A stretch of 55,240 nucleotides of DNA from a bacterium. Its GTDB lineage: Bacteria; Zhuqueibacterota; QNDG01; JAFGCO01. This document shows, piece after piece, positions 24,660 through 34,300 of this stretch. The position numbers and the translations under genes were made by a program. Location of the stretch: positions 1 to 55,240 of the forward strand of contig JAFGGN010000107.1 of NCBI GenBank assembly GCA_016930535.1. The letters are read 5' to 3'. Position 1 is the first letter of the stretch. The number at the start of each line of letters is the position of its first letter. The notes under the pieces are model-generated. The model was not told the DNA's origin, did not search any database, and saw only the letters and a list, made by a program, of their open reading frames with translations.

Positions 24660-25772
24660 ATGGTCGATAAAATAATCATTGGCGATTTATTTGAGTCCGG
24701 CGCACAGACATTGATCAATACGGTCAATTGTGTCGGTGTCATGGGGAAAGGAATCGCCCTTGAATTTAAAAAGCGATTTCCCGAAATGTTTAAAGATTAT
24801 CAATATCAATGTAATCAAGATGAGGTGAAACCGGGCAGACCCTATTTATACAAAACATTATTTCCTCCGATGATTATCAATTTTCCGACAAAAAAGGATT
24901 GGCGTTCGGTTACACGAATAAAAGATATTCAGGAAGGTCTCGACCATTTGCTGCATCATTATAAAGAATGGGGCATCGAGTCAATGGCAATGCCGCCTTT
25001 GGGCTGTGGAAATGGTCAACTTGATTGGCGGGATGTCGGCCCTATTATATATCAAAGTTTAAAATCCATAGATATCCCCGTCACACTGTACGCGCCTTTT
25101 GGCACACCCAAAAAGTATCTGGACCGTGAATACCTGGATTCGAAAATGCCCAATGGATATTTCAAACATCGTGATGCGAACGGATATAATCCCGCCTGGC
25201 TGGCGCTTGTCGAAATTTTGTTTCAATTGGAGAAACAACCGTATCGTTTGCCTGTAGGACGGACGATATTCAATAAAATAAGCTACTTTGCCACAGAGAA
25301 CCAGTTGCCAACAAAATTTCAGTTCCGCGAAGGCAGTTACGGTCCGTTCTCCTCGGAAGTAAAACAGGCAATCACGATTCTGGCAAACGATGGTTTAATA
25401 TCTGAAACGCAGAATGGATCCATGTTTCAAATTCATGTGGGGCCGAATTATCCGGCTGTCCGTGAAAACAAAAAGAATATTCTTGAAATCTACGAAAACA
25501 TTATTTTCAGGACAGTGGATTTATTCGCCAGAATGAATACGGAAACCGCTGAAATTGCAGCGACAATCCTGCATTCCAGGAAAATGCTGTCAGAGAGGAA
25601 AATGGATCCTGTGACAGAGTGCGACATTCTGGAATATGTAATGGAATGGAAGAAAAGACGTCGTCCGCCTTATCAAGCCGAAAAAATCGCTTCTGCAATC
25701 CGGAATCTGGCTGCTCTGAAATGGCTGGATGTCCAATTCTGTGAAAGCCTTCCTGTTCGCGATGAAATTTGA
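24660..25772 (+). CDS. darG: DarG macrodomain antitoxin
   Basis: A 370-residue protein. Residues 1-155 are a macrodomain (NTVNCVGVMGKGIALEFK, PPLGCGNGQLDW) that removes the DarT ADP-ribose mark from DNA. The C-terminal part (about 180-370; PVGRTIFNKISYFATENQLP, REGSYGPFSSEVKQAI) is the domain that binds and inhibits DarT. The ATG with GAGGA five bases upstream was chosen over an upstream TTG that overlaps darT. Length is normal for DarG. Confidence 0.9.
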   Translation: MVDKIIIGDLFESGAQTLINTVNCVGVMGKGIALEFKKRFPEMFKDYQYQCNQDEVKPGRPYLYKTLFPPMIINFPTKKDWRSVTRIKDIQEGLDHLLHHYKEWGIESMAMPPLGCGNGQLDWRDVGPIIYQSLKSIDIPVTLYAPFGTPKKYLDREYLDSKMPNGYFKHRDANGYNPAWLALVEILFQLEKQPYRLPVGRTIFNKISYFATENQLPTKFQFREGSYGPFSSEVKQAITILANDGLISETQNGSMFQIHVGPNYPAVRENKKNILEIYENIIFRTVDLFARMNTETAEIAATILHSRKMLSERKMDPVTECDILEYVMEWKKRRRPPYQAEKIASAIRNLAALKWLDVQFCESLPVRDEI

Positions 25773-25795
25773 TACAATTCGTACTGCTGCAAAAC

Positions 25796-25892
25796 CGGGC
25801 GGACAGCCCGACTACTGGTTACACTCTGTCTGATCACTAAACACAAAAACGCGGCACTTTTTTAAGCCATGCCGGACGGATGATCCAAACTG
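25796..25892 (+). repeat. Degenerate intergenic repeat, copy B
   Basis: Contains GTTACACTCTGTCTGATCAC, TTTTAAGCCATGCCGGACGG and ATGATCCAAACTGACTGATC. It aligns with 8205-8275 over about 75 bp at roughly three quarters identity by eye. The hairpin of copy A is broken here. It lies just before the VapBC operon's 3' end. Confidence 0.5.
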
Positions 25893-26001
25893 ACTGATCA
25901 TACACGGCATTTTATCCTTGATTTTATTTGCCGTATTGTATCTCATGCAGGACAATATATTGAAAAGTCTTATAAGCGGGCCAATTTGTACCTATCGGAT
26001 T

Positions 26002-26379
26002 TCATGGCCGGAAACTTGTTATCTCAAGATCAGAAATGATCCTGTAATATTTGTCATTTCCTGTGAACAGGGGCAAAGCAGCGATTACTGCTGTTGCTGC
26101 GATCAGTGCGTCCGGAATCCCGATGGAATGACTTAAAGCATATTTCTCGACATAGAACATGGCTTTTGATGAAATATCTTCATTGATATATAAAATTTTT
26201 GTATTCCAGATCCGGAGTGCCTTGCGAAGTTCATTCAGTTCAGTTTTATTTCGCATACCCTGAACAAGTTCCATATAGGTTATGACGGATATATGGAAGG
26301 AGCTTAAATTTTCGATCAGGTTAAATGCTTTCCTGTTTCCCTTCATATACCATATCAGCACATCCGTATCGATGATCAT
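26002..26379 (-). CDS. vapC: VapC-type PIN-domain toxin
   Basis: A 125-residue PIN ribonuclease. The acidic site is visible: D4 and D6 in IIDTDVLIWY, E in YMELVQG, D in GIPDALIAATA and D in FTGNDKYY. VapC toxins cut tRNA or rRNA. The start overlaps the antitoxin stop by four bases (ATGA), the usual vapBC layout. All catalytic residues are present. Confidence 0.9.
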   Translation of the reverse strand: MIIDTDVLIWYMKGNRKAFNLIENLSSFHISVITYMELVQGMRNKTELNELRKALRIWNTKILYINEDISSKAMFYVEKYALSHSIGIPDALIAATAVIAALPLFTGNDKYYRIISDLEITSFRP

Positions 26380-26618
26380 TGAAACCGTCCTTTTCTGATA
26401 TCGCGAACATATTTGTCTGCATTATCAGAATCAGGATGGTCTTTCCAGATACCGAACAGGACTGAAGCATTCTGTTCTTTAGCCGCTGTATCGGTGTCAA
26501 TAGGGACAATTTTTGCCTGCGCCCTGCCCCTGTAAGTAATGATGACTTCTTCACCCCTGGATACAGTATCGAGGATTTCCTTTGAATGAAACCTGAGATC
26601 TTTTGCCGTCGCCTTCAT
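26376..26618 (-). CDS. vapB: VapB antitoxin of the Phd/YefM type
   Basis: An 80-residue antitoxin (MKATAKDLRFHSKEILDTVSRGEEVIITYRGRAQAKIVP) with the Phd/YefM DNA-binding N-terminal domain and a C-terminal toxin-binding tail. The chosen ATG has GGGGTG just upstream; a longer frame from 26696 lacks support. It probably represses the operon through the dyad at 26633-26654. Confidence 0.85.
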   Translation of the reverse strand: MKATAKDLRFHSKEILDTVSRGEEVIITYRGRAQAKIVPIDTDTAAKEQNASVLFGIWKDHPDSDNADKYVRDIRKGRFQ

Positions 26619-26632
26619 ATTCACCCCACATA

Positions 26633-26654
26633 GTTTACACTTCGTAATGTAAAC
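26633..26654 (-). promoter_or_regulatory. Inverted-repeat operator of vapBC
   Basis: GTTTACA and TGTAAAC arms of seven bases are separated by eight bases, 15 bp before the antitoxin start. Phd/YefM antitoxins bind short dyads at this place to repress their operon. Confidence 0.55.
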
Positions 26655-26767
26655 ATGAGTCCTGATAAGGTCAATGTTTTTCTTCAGAGAACACAATTAC
26701 TGTCTTTTGGGATGTCTTAGTCAAGACGAATAACCCGAACCCCAACCCCCAAATAACAATATTTCTG

Positions 26768-26796
26768 TTGATATTTACCGCATCATTTCCTATACT
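26768..26796 (+). promoter_or_regulatory. Sigma70-type promoter for the envelope operon
   Basis: TTGATA and TATACT are separated by exactly 17 bases, a close match to the -35 and -10 consensus. It would start a transcript about 80 nt before the SurA-like gene. This is the first strong promoter-like sequence seen at the island edge. Confidence 0.5.
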
Positions 26797-26881
26797 AAAC
26801 TAACCCAACTCAAGAACATAAAAATCGTTATTCGAGATGTTCTGAACAAACCACACCAAAGACTGACAATAAGCTATCTCA

Positions 26882-28432
26882 ATGAAATGCACTAAGCACC
26901 TTTCTGCTTTAAGAACGTGTCGATCCTGTCCGGTCATTCCAATACTGCTGCTTCTGGTTATCTGGACATCCTGCGGCAAACAAAAGCAATCAGAACCTGC
27001 TGAAAAAATCCTGGCCCGCGTCGGCGACAAATCCATTTCGGTCAATGAATTTATCAGGCGGTCTGAATATACCGTCCGTCCCGCTTACTGCAACCGGGAC
27101 AACAATGTCCACAAAAAAATCGTTCTCAATTCGCTCGTCGCGGAAAAGATGATGGCCATCGAGGCCGGTGATACCAATCAATTTATCACCAATCCGAATG
27201 TCATGGCCTACGTACGGGGATTGAAGGAACAGGCCATGCGCCAGTGGCTGTATCAGAAAGAGGCCCTGGATAAGGTGGAGCTGGATTCCGTGAAGCTGAA
27301 AAAAACGGCCGCGGTGGCGGGCAGGAATTATGCGATTGAATATTTTAACTTCCCGGACAGCAACTGGGCAGGCGGGGCGGCGGCGGAACTCAGGGCGAAG
27401 AAGAAAACATTTGAAGAAGTTGTTTTTGAAAAAACGGGGCTGGACACGGTTCCCCGCAGGCATGTGCAGTTTTCCGGGTCCGAAAATGTGTTCGTGCTCG
27501 ATTCGCTTTTTTCCGGGTTCCTTCTTAAGGGCCGGGTGATCGGGCCGGTAAGAATCGATGGCGGGCAGTTTATGGTGATGAAAGTGATCGGGTGGGAAGA
27601 TACGCCGGCCGTGACCCGGATGCAGGCGCAGGGAAGGCGGCGCGAGGTGGAAGGGATCATGAAAAAACGGGAGGCGGCGGCGGTTTATGACCGGTTCGTT
27701 CACAGGGTGATGAAGGGGCTGACCATCGATTTTTATCCCGATGCGTTTTTTCAGGTCACAGAGCTGATGGCCCCGATGTATATTGTCACGAATGAAGAGA
27801 AACAGGAAATGCTGCGGCAGCCGTTCGATGAGGAAAACGGTGCCGCCGGGAAATACGATGCCAGGACGCAATTGGAAAACATGTTCCGGGAACCCCTGTT
27901 TAAAATCGGCGACCGGATCTGGACCGTGGGGGATTTCGTGAACGAGCTGGTCGTGCATCCGCTCGTGTTCCGCAGGACGAATATCAGGACAGACGAATTC
28001 GGCCAGGAATTCAAGCTGGCCATCGTGGACATGGTGCGCGACCGGTATCTGACAGAAGAGGCCTATCAAAGGGGATACGACGGGATCAACGTGATCCGGC
28101 GCAACGAGGCCATGTGGAAAGACAATCTGAATTACCAGTACGGCAAATCGCAGTTTCTCAAAAAAGCGGGCGCCGGTGCAGACGCGGATCAGCACGCTGT
28201 CGAGACGATCGAAAAATACCTGAATGCATACGTGGATTCTTTGCAGGTAAAGTATTCGGATATGATTGAAATCGATGTGGATGCATTCAATGATTTGAAG
28301 CTCACGCGCATCGACATGCACGTGCTGCAGAAAAACGTGCCGTTCGCCAATGCGGTTCCGCCTTTTCCGCTGGTGACAACGGACAACAAGCTGAATTACG
28401 GCCGGAAAATGGACGGCGGAAAAAATCAGTAA
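26882..28432 (+). CDS. SurA/PpiC-like periplasmic lipoprotein
   Basis: A 516-residue lipoprotein (signal peptide with lipobox WTSC, lipidated C about residue 32). Residues about 42-100 resemble the SurA N-terminal chaperone region (ILARVGDKSISVNEFIRR, IVLNSLVAEKMM), and a related segment recurs at about 340-400 (IGDRIWTVGDFVNEL, YLTEEAYQRGY). No clear parvulin active site is seen, so it is more likely a chaperone than an active isomerase. It is the first gene of an operon with a TonB-dependent receptor, a sorting-domain protein and a PorV-like protein, so it may help fold these outer-membrane proteins. Confidence 0.75.
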   Translation: MKCTKHLSALRTCRSCPVIPILLLLVIWTSCGKQKQSEPAEKILARVGDKSISVNEFIRRSEYTVRPAYCNRDNNVHKKIVLNSLVAEKMMAIEAGDTNQFITNPNVMAYVRGLKEQAMRQWLYQKEALDKVELDSVKLKKTAAVAGRNYAIEYFNFPDSNWAGGAAAELRAKKKTFEEVVFEKTGLDTVPRRHVQFSGSENVFVLDSLFSGFLLKGRVIGPVRIDGGQFMVMKVIGWEDTPAVTRMQAQGRRREVEGIMKKREAAAVYDRFVHRVMKGLTIDFYPDAFFQVTELMAPMYIVTNEEKQEMLRQPFDEENGAAGKYDARTQLENMFREPLFKIGDRIWTVGDFVNELVVHPLVFRRTNIRTDEFGQEFKLAIVDMVRDRYLTEEAYQRGYDGINVIRRNEAMWKDNLNYQYGKSQFLKKAGAGADADQHAVETIEKYLNAYVDSLQVKYSDMIEIDVDAFNDLKLTRIDMHVLQKNVPFANAVPPFPLVTTDNKLNYGRKMDGGKNQ

Positions 28433-28491
28433 TGACAAAAATAACCGAATCATAAATAAATTCAGGCAACGAAAAAATCAGGAGGTCAGGA

Positions 28492-31287
28492 ATGGAGAGA
28501 TGGCTGAAGGTGATTGTCCCTGTTCTGCTGCTGGGCTGTTTTTGTTCCGCAGTGTTTTCCCAGACAACGGGCAAAATTTCCGGAACGGTTATTGACGGGG
28601 AATCCGGGGAGCCGCTGCCGGGCGCAAATGTCATGATTCGCGGCACGTCCCACGGCGCGGCCGCGGACCTGCAGGGGGAGTTTTATCTGATCAATGTCCC
28701 GCCGGGCTCGTATGAAATCGAAGCCCGGATGATGGGATATGCCACCATGCTCATGAAGAATGTCCGGATTTATGTCAACCGGACCACGCCCGTGGATTTC
28801 AGCATGCACCAGTCCGTCATCCAGGGCGAAGTCGTGACCGTGCAGGCCGACAAGATCGTGCTGAAGAAGGACCAGACCAGTTCCATCCGCAACATCACCT
28901 CGGAAGAAATCGAGCGGCTGCCCGCCGAAAATATCTCGACCGTGGTCCGTATGCAGCCCGGCGTGGTCGGCAACAATTTCCGCGGGGGACGCGACAACGA
29001 GGTGACCTACCTGATCGACGGGGTTGCCATCACGGATGCCTACAACAACACGGCACGGACGTCCAACGTCAATCCCGAAGTGGTCGAGGATGTCGAGGTG
29101 ATCACCGGAACGTTCAATGCGGAATACGGCAATGCGATGAGCGGTGTGGTGAACGTGATCACGAAAGACGGCAGCAATGCCCTTCACGGCAATTTTTCAG
29201 CCAACCTGGGCAATTACATGACGCCGCACAAGGATATTTTCAAAGGAATAAAAGACTCGGAATTCGACCGGATCAAGGACTACAAAGGGTCATTGTCCGG
29301 CTCGATCGTTCCCGACAAGCTTTTCTTCGTTGTAAACGGGCGCTACAATAAAAACCTGGGTTACCTGACTGCCGAGCGCCTGTTCAATGTCGACGATTAC
29401 AGTGATTTCAGCGCCCAGGAGGAATACAACTGGTATTATGAACATACGGGGGACAGCGCCATTGTCCCGTTCAACTGGGGCGAATATTACGACGGATTTG
29501 CGAAGCTGACCTATAAGCCGTTTCATTCGTTCCGGGTCACCGGGTCTCTGACATGGAACAAGGGAGACGGAAAAAGCTACTCGCACAGTGCGCGCTTCAA
29601 TCCGGACGGCCGTTCACCCTGGCACAATGAAACAACCATGGGATCGCTGCATATCAACCAGATGTTCGGCCGGTCCGCGTTTTATGAGCTGAAGGCCTCG
29701 TACTCCGATTACTGGACGGGGGGGTATTTATACGAGGATCCGCTGGATTCACGGTACATCCACGATCAGTACAGACAGTCGGACGGCACCTGGTTCCAGA
29801 CCGGCGGTCAGGACAAGGGCCATTCAAACCGGACCGAGAAAAAAGAGAACCTGAAATTCGATTTCACCTATCAGGTGAACAAGCAGCACAGTCTGAAGGC
29901 CGGGCTCGATTTCACCCGCATCAATCTGAATCAGGAATATCATACGATCCGGAACGCCTTTGAAGGGACCGGTATCGAGAATGATATTACCTATACTTTC
30001 GCCGGTCAAAATTTCAATACAATAGATGAAATCATTGCCTGGATTGACACGACGGATCTTGCTCCGGGCAGGTACTATCTCGGGCAGGAATATCTGAATT
30101 ATGAACCGATCATTTACGGGAATGAAAGCACGCATACCGATATGTTCGAAGTCACACCGGTTCAATTTTCCTGTTACCTCCAGGACAAAATGGAATTTGA
30201 CCTGATGGTCGTGAACCTGGGACTCCGGTTCGACTATTTCAATCCCAAAACCGTGTACCCGTCGGATTACCGCAATCCCGGCAACCAGACCGATCTGGAC
30301 AATCCCGACCGGCTGAGCACGTATATCGATGCGGATCCGAAATACCAGGTCAGCCCCAGGCTGGGATTGTCCTATGATCTTCACGGCGTGGCCCTGCTTC
30401 GTTTTGCATACGGGCATTTTTTACAGCTGCCGCCGCTGAATTACTTCTATCAGAACTCCGCATTCGTGATCGGCACGTCGGATTTCGGCACGACCATGGG
30501 CAATGCGCAGCTGAATCCGCAGAAAACGATTCAATACGAGGTCGGACTGTTTCAGCAGCTCACGGATAATATGAATATGGAGATCGCCGTCTGGTACAAG
30601 GACATTTACGACCTGGTGACCGCAGAGGTTAAAACGACTTACAGCAACCGTCGGTACGGCCTGTATACGAACAAGGATTACGGCAATGCACGCGGCCTGG
30701 AACTCAAATACGATTTTAAATACGACGCCATCAACGTGGGTTTGAATTATACGTTCAGCTATGCAAAAGGCGTCGCCGATAACGCCAGATCGACATTCGA
30801 CAGGGCGGGAAACCAGCAGGATCCCGTCAATAAACTGATCAACATGGGCTGGGACCAGCGCCACACGCTGAATCTGACCCTGGGCTACAACAAAATGAAT
30901 TACGGTGCGACCATACTGGGGTATTACAATTCGAATCAGCCCTACACATGGAGCCCGATACCGCAGAGCTCGCTGTTTGCACTGAACATGTTTCCCAATA
31001 ACCAGTACAAGCCCTCCCGGATCAGTGCCGATCTCAATGCCTTTTATAACCTGGGCACGTATCGCGGAATCAGCATGAGGCTGACCCTGCTGGTTTATAA
31101 TCTGTTCGATACATTGAATGAAAATGGCGTGAACGGTGAAACCGGCCGCGCATACACGGCCATCGTGCAGGATACCGACTTGTCGGGTTACCGGAGCCTG
31201 TTTTCCACTTATGAGGATACGTATCAGAATCCAAGCGCCTATTCTTCTCCGCGTGAGGTCAAGCTGGGGCTGGGATTTACATTTTAA
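28492..31287 (+). CDS. TonB-dependent receptor with carboxypeptidase-like N-terminal domain
   Basis: A 931-residue outer-membrane receptor. Signal peptide 1-24, then a carboxypeptidase regulatory-like domain (about 25-110; GKISGTVIDGESGEPLPGANV). The plug follows (about 125-235; IERLPAENISTVVRMQPGVV, then FNAEYGNAMSGVVNVITK), and a barrel to the terminal aromatic residue (KLGLGFTF). GGAGG precedes the ATG. Such receptors import large substrates or serve as SusC-like channels; no SusD gene is here, and the next gene is a sorting-domain protein instead. The substrate is unknown. Confidence 0.9.
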   Translation: MERWLKVIVPVLLLGCFCSAVFSQTTGKISGTVIDGESGEPLPGANVMIRGTSHGAAADLQGEFYLINVPPGSYEIEARMMGYATMLMKNVRIYVNRTTPVDFSMHQSVIQGEVVTVQADKIVLKKDQTSSIRNITSEEIERLPAENISTVVRMQPGVVGNNFRGGRDNEVTYLIDGVAITDAYNNTARTSNVNPEVVEDVEVITGTFNAEYGNAMSGVVNVITKDGSNALHGNFSANLGNYMTPHKDIFKGIKDSEFDRIKDYKGSLSGSIVPDKLFFVVNGRYNKNLGYLTAERLFNVDDYSDFSAQEEYNWYYEHTGDSAIVPFNWGEYYDGFAKLTYKPFHSFRVTGSLTWNKGDGKSYSHSARFNPDGRSPWHNETTMGSLHINQMFGRSAFYELKASYSDYWTGGYLYEDPLDSRYIHDQYRQSDGTWFQTGGQDKGHSNRTEKKENLKFDFTYQVNKQHSLKAGLDFTRINLNQEYHTIRNAFEGTGIENDITYTFAGQNFNTIDEIIAWIDTTDLAPGRYYLGQEYLNYEPIIYGNESTHTDMFEVTPVQFSCYLQDKMEFDLMVVNLGLRFDYFNPKTVYPSDYRNPGNQTDLDNPDRLSTYIDADPKYQVSPRLGLSYDLHGVALLRFAYGHFLQLPPLNYFYQNSAFVIGTSDFGTTMGNAQLNPQKTIQYEVGLFQQLTDNMNMEIAVWYKDIYDLVTAEVKTTYSNRRYGLYTNKDYGNARGLELKYDFKYDAINVGLNYTFSYAKGVADNARSTFDRAGNQQDPVNKLINMGWDQRHTLNLTLGYNKMNYGATILGYYNSNQPYTWSPIPQSSLFALNMFPNNQYKPSRISADLNAFYNLGTYRGISMRLTLLVYNLFDTLNENGVNGETGRAYTAIVQDTDLSGYRSLFSTYEDTYQNPSAYSSPREVKLGLGFTF

Positions 31288-31304
31288 AACACCAGGAGGA
31301 AGTG

Positions 31305-34300
31305 ATGAAATACAGATTATTGACGGGATTGTTTGTACTTCTTGTCGTGATGATGACGGCCCCGGCTCTCTTTGGCCAGGTGACGATTTACGAAGGCCCG
31401 ACAGATCCTGCCGGCGATCCGGCTGCCGAGCGCGAAGTTAAACTGGACGGCAACCGCTTTCTGATCAATCTGAACAGTTCCGGATTTACCGGGCACTGGG
31501 GATTCCTGGACGGCACCAAATGGCCGGCGAACTCGGCGGAAGGCCTCGAAATGTACGATGACTGCCGTATCCTTGTCGGGAGCACGGTCTATCTGAAAAA
31601 TGACTCGATTCCTGTCACGGATCCGATGGAAGTTTTGGCGCTGCGGGCCAGTGAAGAACTGGATTCACTGATCAGTATCGAAGCACCCACGCATGAGCAT
31701 TCGGAAACATCGCCGAACGGCAGGGCGACATGGACATTTACACCCGTGTACGGATATTTCAATGAGCTGGGTGAAACCCCCGCGATCAGCATCGATCCGA
31801 ACAGCTGGCCGGCTGCCGGATGGCCTTCGCGCGGCTTTGATACGAAATGGCCGGGCGAATGGAACGGACGGTTCGGACGCGGCGTGCAGTATGCCCAGAT
31901 GGAATCCTACGTGGTGATCAACGACGCCCAGGACCAGGAATTTGTGCAGCCGGGCCAGCCTCTGAAGTATTTTCCGCGCCGCATATATAACAATGACGGC
32001 AGTATCGCGGATGAAGTGCTGATCGGCGATGTGCGTCCCACGGTGACGACGGCCAAAGGCGCCCCCTGGGGAGGCCTGGGCATACGGATTGAAATGAGAG
32101 GCTATCAGTGGGACAATCCCCAGACACGGGATGCCGTATTCTGGGAATACAATATTTCCAATATTTCAGAATATGATCTGCCCAAAGTTGTTTTCGGATA
32201 TTACATGGATATGGGAATCGGGCACTTTGTCGAGACAAGCGACGGTGAAGATGATGTCGGTTATTTCAGCAAGGAGCTGAATCTCTCATTCTGCTGGGAT
32301 CTGACCGGTTACGGCACCTCGAATTACGAGGTCGGTGCACTGGGATTCGCATTTCTCGAAAGCCCGGGGATTCCGGATGACGGCATCGATAATGACAGTG
32401 ACGGACTGATCGATGAAAAACGGGACAACAAGGCGACGGCTTTCATCGGCCCGACGGACGGGATCACGGATCTCGCTCTTTTTCTGGAGGCTTACGGCAT
32501 TGAAAGCGTGAGCGATTTAAAATCACACTGGGATGCCGATGAGGACCAGGACTGGAGGGACGGCAACGATAAAAACGGCAACGGCGTCTATGAAAGCGGT
32601 GAAGAGGCAGGCGACGATATCGGCCTCGACGGTGTGGGACCGGAAGACCTGAATTACTACGGCCCCGACACAGACGGCACGGAATGCAATCACAAACCGG
32701 ATCTTCTGTACGGTGAAGGCTGCGAGCCCAATTTCGGATTACTGGACATTACCGAGTCCGATATGCTGGGGCTGCAGACATTTCATCTGTTCCGGCACCC
32801 GCAAAAGGATCCGCCGCAGGTGATGCATGACCGGGAATGCTATCGGATGATTGCCGATAACGTGCTGCAGGAAACACCGTTTACAACACCGAGCAATCTG
32901 TACCAGGCATTCGGCACGGGCCCGTTTCAGCTGAATAAGACACGCACCGAACGCATATCGATGGCCACGATCGCGGCTTTTGAAAATGAAGCCGTGATGC
33001 TGGACGAACTGGAGGCACCGATCATTTTTGAACGGAAAAAAGTGGTTCAGACGATATATGAAAGCGACTACCGGTTTGCGCGCCCGCCTGAAATGCCCAC
33101 GCTGAAGGCCGTGGCCGGCGACGGCAAAGTGACGCTGATCTGGGACGACCGCGCGGACAGGCTGACCCGTGAACCCCTGGCAAGCGGTGAAAACGATTTT
33201 GAAGGATACAAATTATACAAGGCAACGGACCGCGCTTTCGACGATGCCCTGAAGCTGCGCGATGCATTCGGCAATCCCGCAGGGCTCCTGCCCATCCGGC
33301 AATGGGATCTGGCCAATGAGTATATGGGCCATACGAATTACGCGCTGGTCGAAGGAGAAGGGTACTACCTCGGCAACAACAGCGGCATTCAGCATTATTA
33401 TGTGGATACGGATGTCGATAACGGCCGGACGTATTATTACTTCCTGGCGGCCTATGATCACGGGCTCAGGGAGAAGGACATCGCGCCTTCCGAGAATGTG
33501 CCGACCATCAAAATCGACGAGAATGAAATCGTCACGTTTATCAGTCCGAATGTGCAGATTGTGACACCCCATACACCGGCAGCCGGTTATGTGGAGCCGG
33601 AGGCTGAAATCCTGCACAATCCGGATGCCATCGCCGGACCGGCCGAGACGTTCAATGTCACGATTTCAGAACCGGATCAGGTGCTTCAAAACCATGTGTA
33701 TCAGGTGACATTCGATACGAACCAGATCAGGTCAAACAACAAAACCACGGATGAAGGTCTCAGGGGAGAACATATTGTCAATGACGGATTCAAAATTTTC
33801 GATATGACCGCCGATTCACTCGTGTACTATGAAGATCCGGATCATTTCATACAGGCCCATGTCACGAAATATGATACGGGTCTCGGCTATAACAACAACC
33901 TGACCTACAATCTGTTAAGAACCAACAAATTGATTGAAACGGACATATTCAACGGAATTCAGGTATCCTTTGTATTGCCGCTTCCGGCCACCGGTATCGC
34001 CGGTGTCGATTCAATCAATTCCGGCTGGGTGACCGGCGGCGGTCCCATGGATATCTCGTATTACAACGACAATCTCTCCTACTATCCTTATGAACTGGAT
34101 CTCGTGTTCACGGAGGAAAGCGAGCTCTATACATCACGGCTCACGATGCCGACGTACAGCAACACGGGCACCGGAAGAATCATAGGAAGAGATCAGCTTC
34201 TGCTGGGAGAATCGTTTCCGTTTTACGTGATCGACAGGGTGAACAGGAACGAGCAGGGTGAAAACATCATGCTGGATATTGTCGCTGTGGATATGGACTC

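Noticed and set aside
25918..26136. Short plus-strand frame of 72 codons near the vapC 3' end
   Set aside because: Overlaps the PIN-domain gene on the other strand and has no ribosome-binding site or conserved pattern.
26990..28453. Long open frame (487 codons) on the minus strand across the SurA-like gene
   Set aside because: Translation is rich in His, Arg and Pro without domain pattern, and the plus-strand frame has a lipobox and family similarity. It is an antisense shadow.
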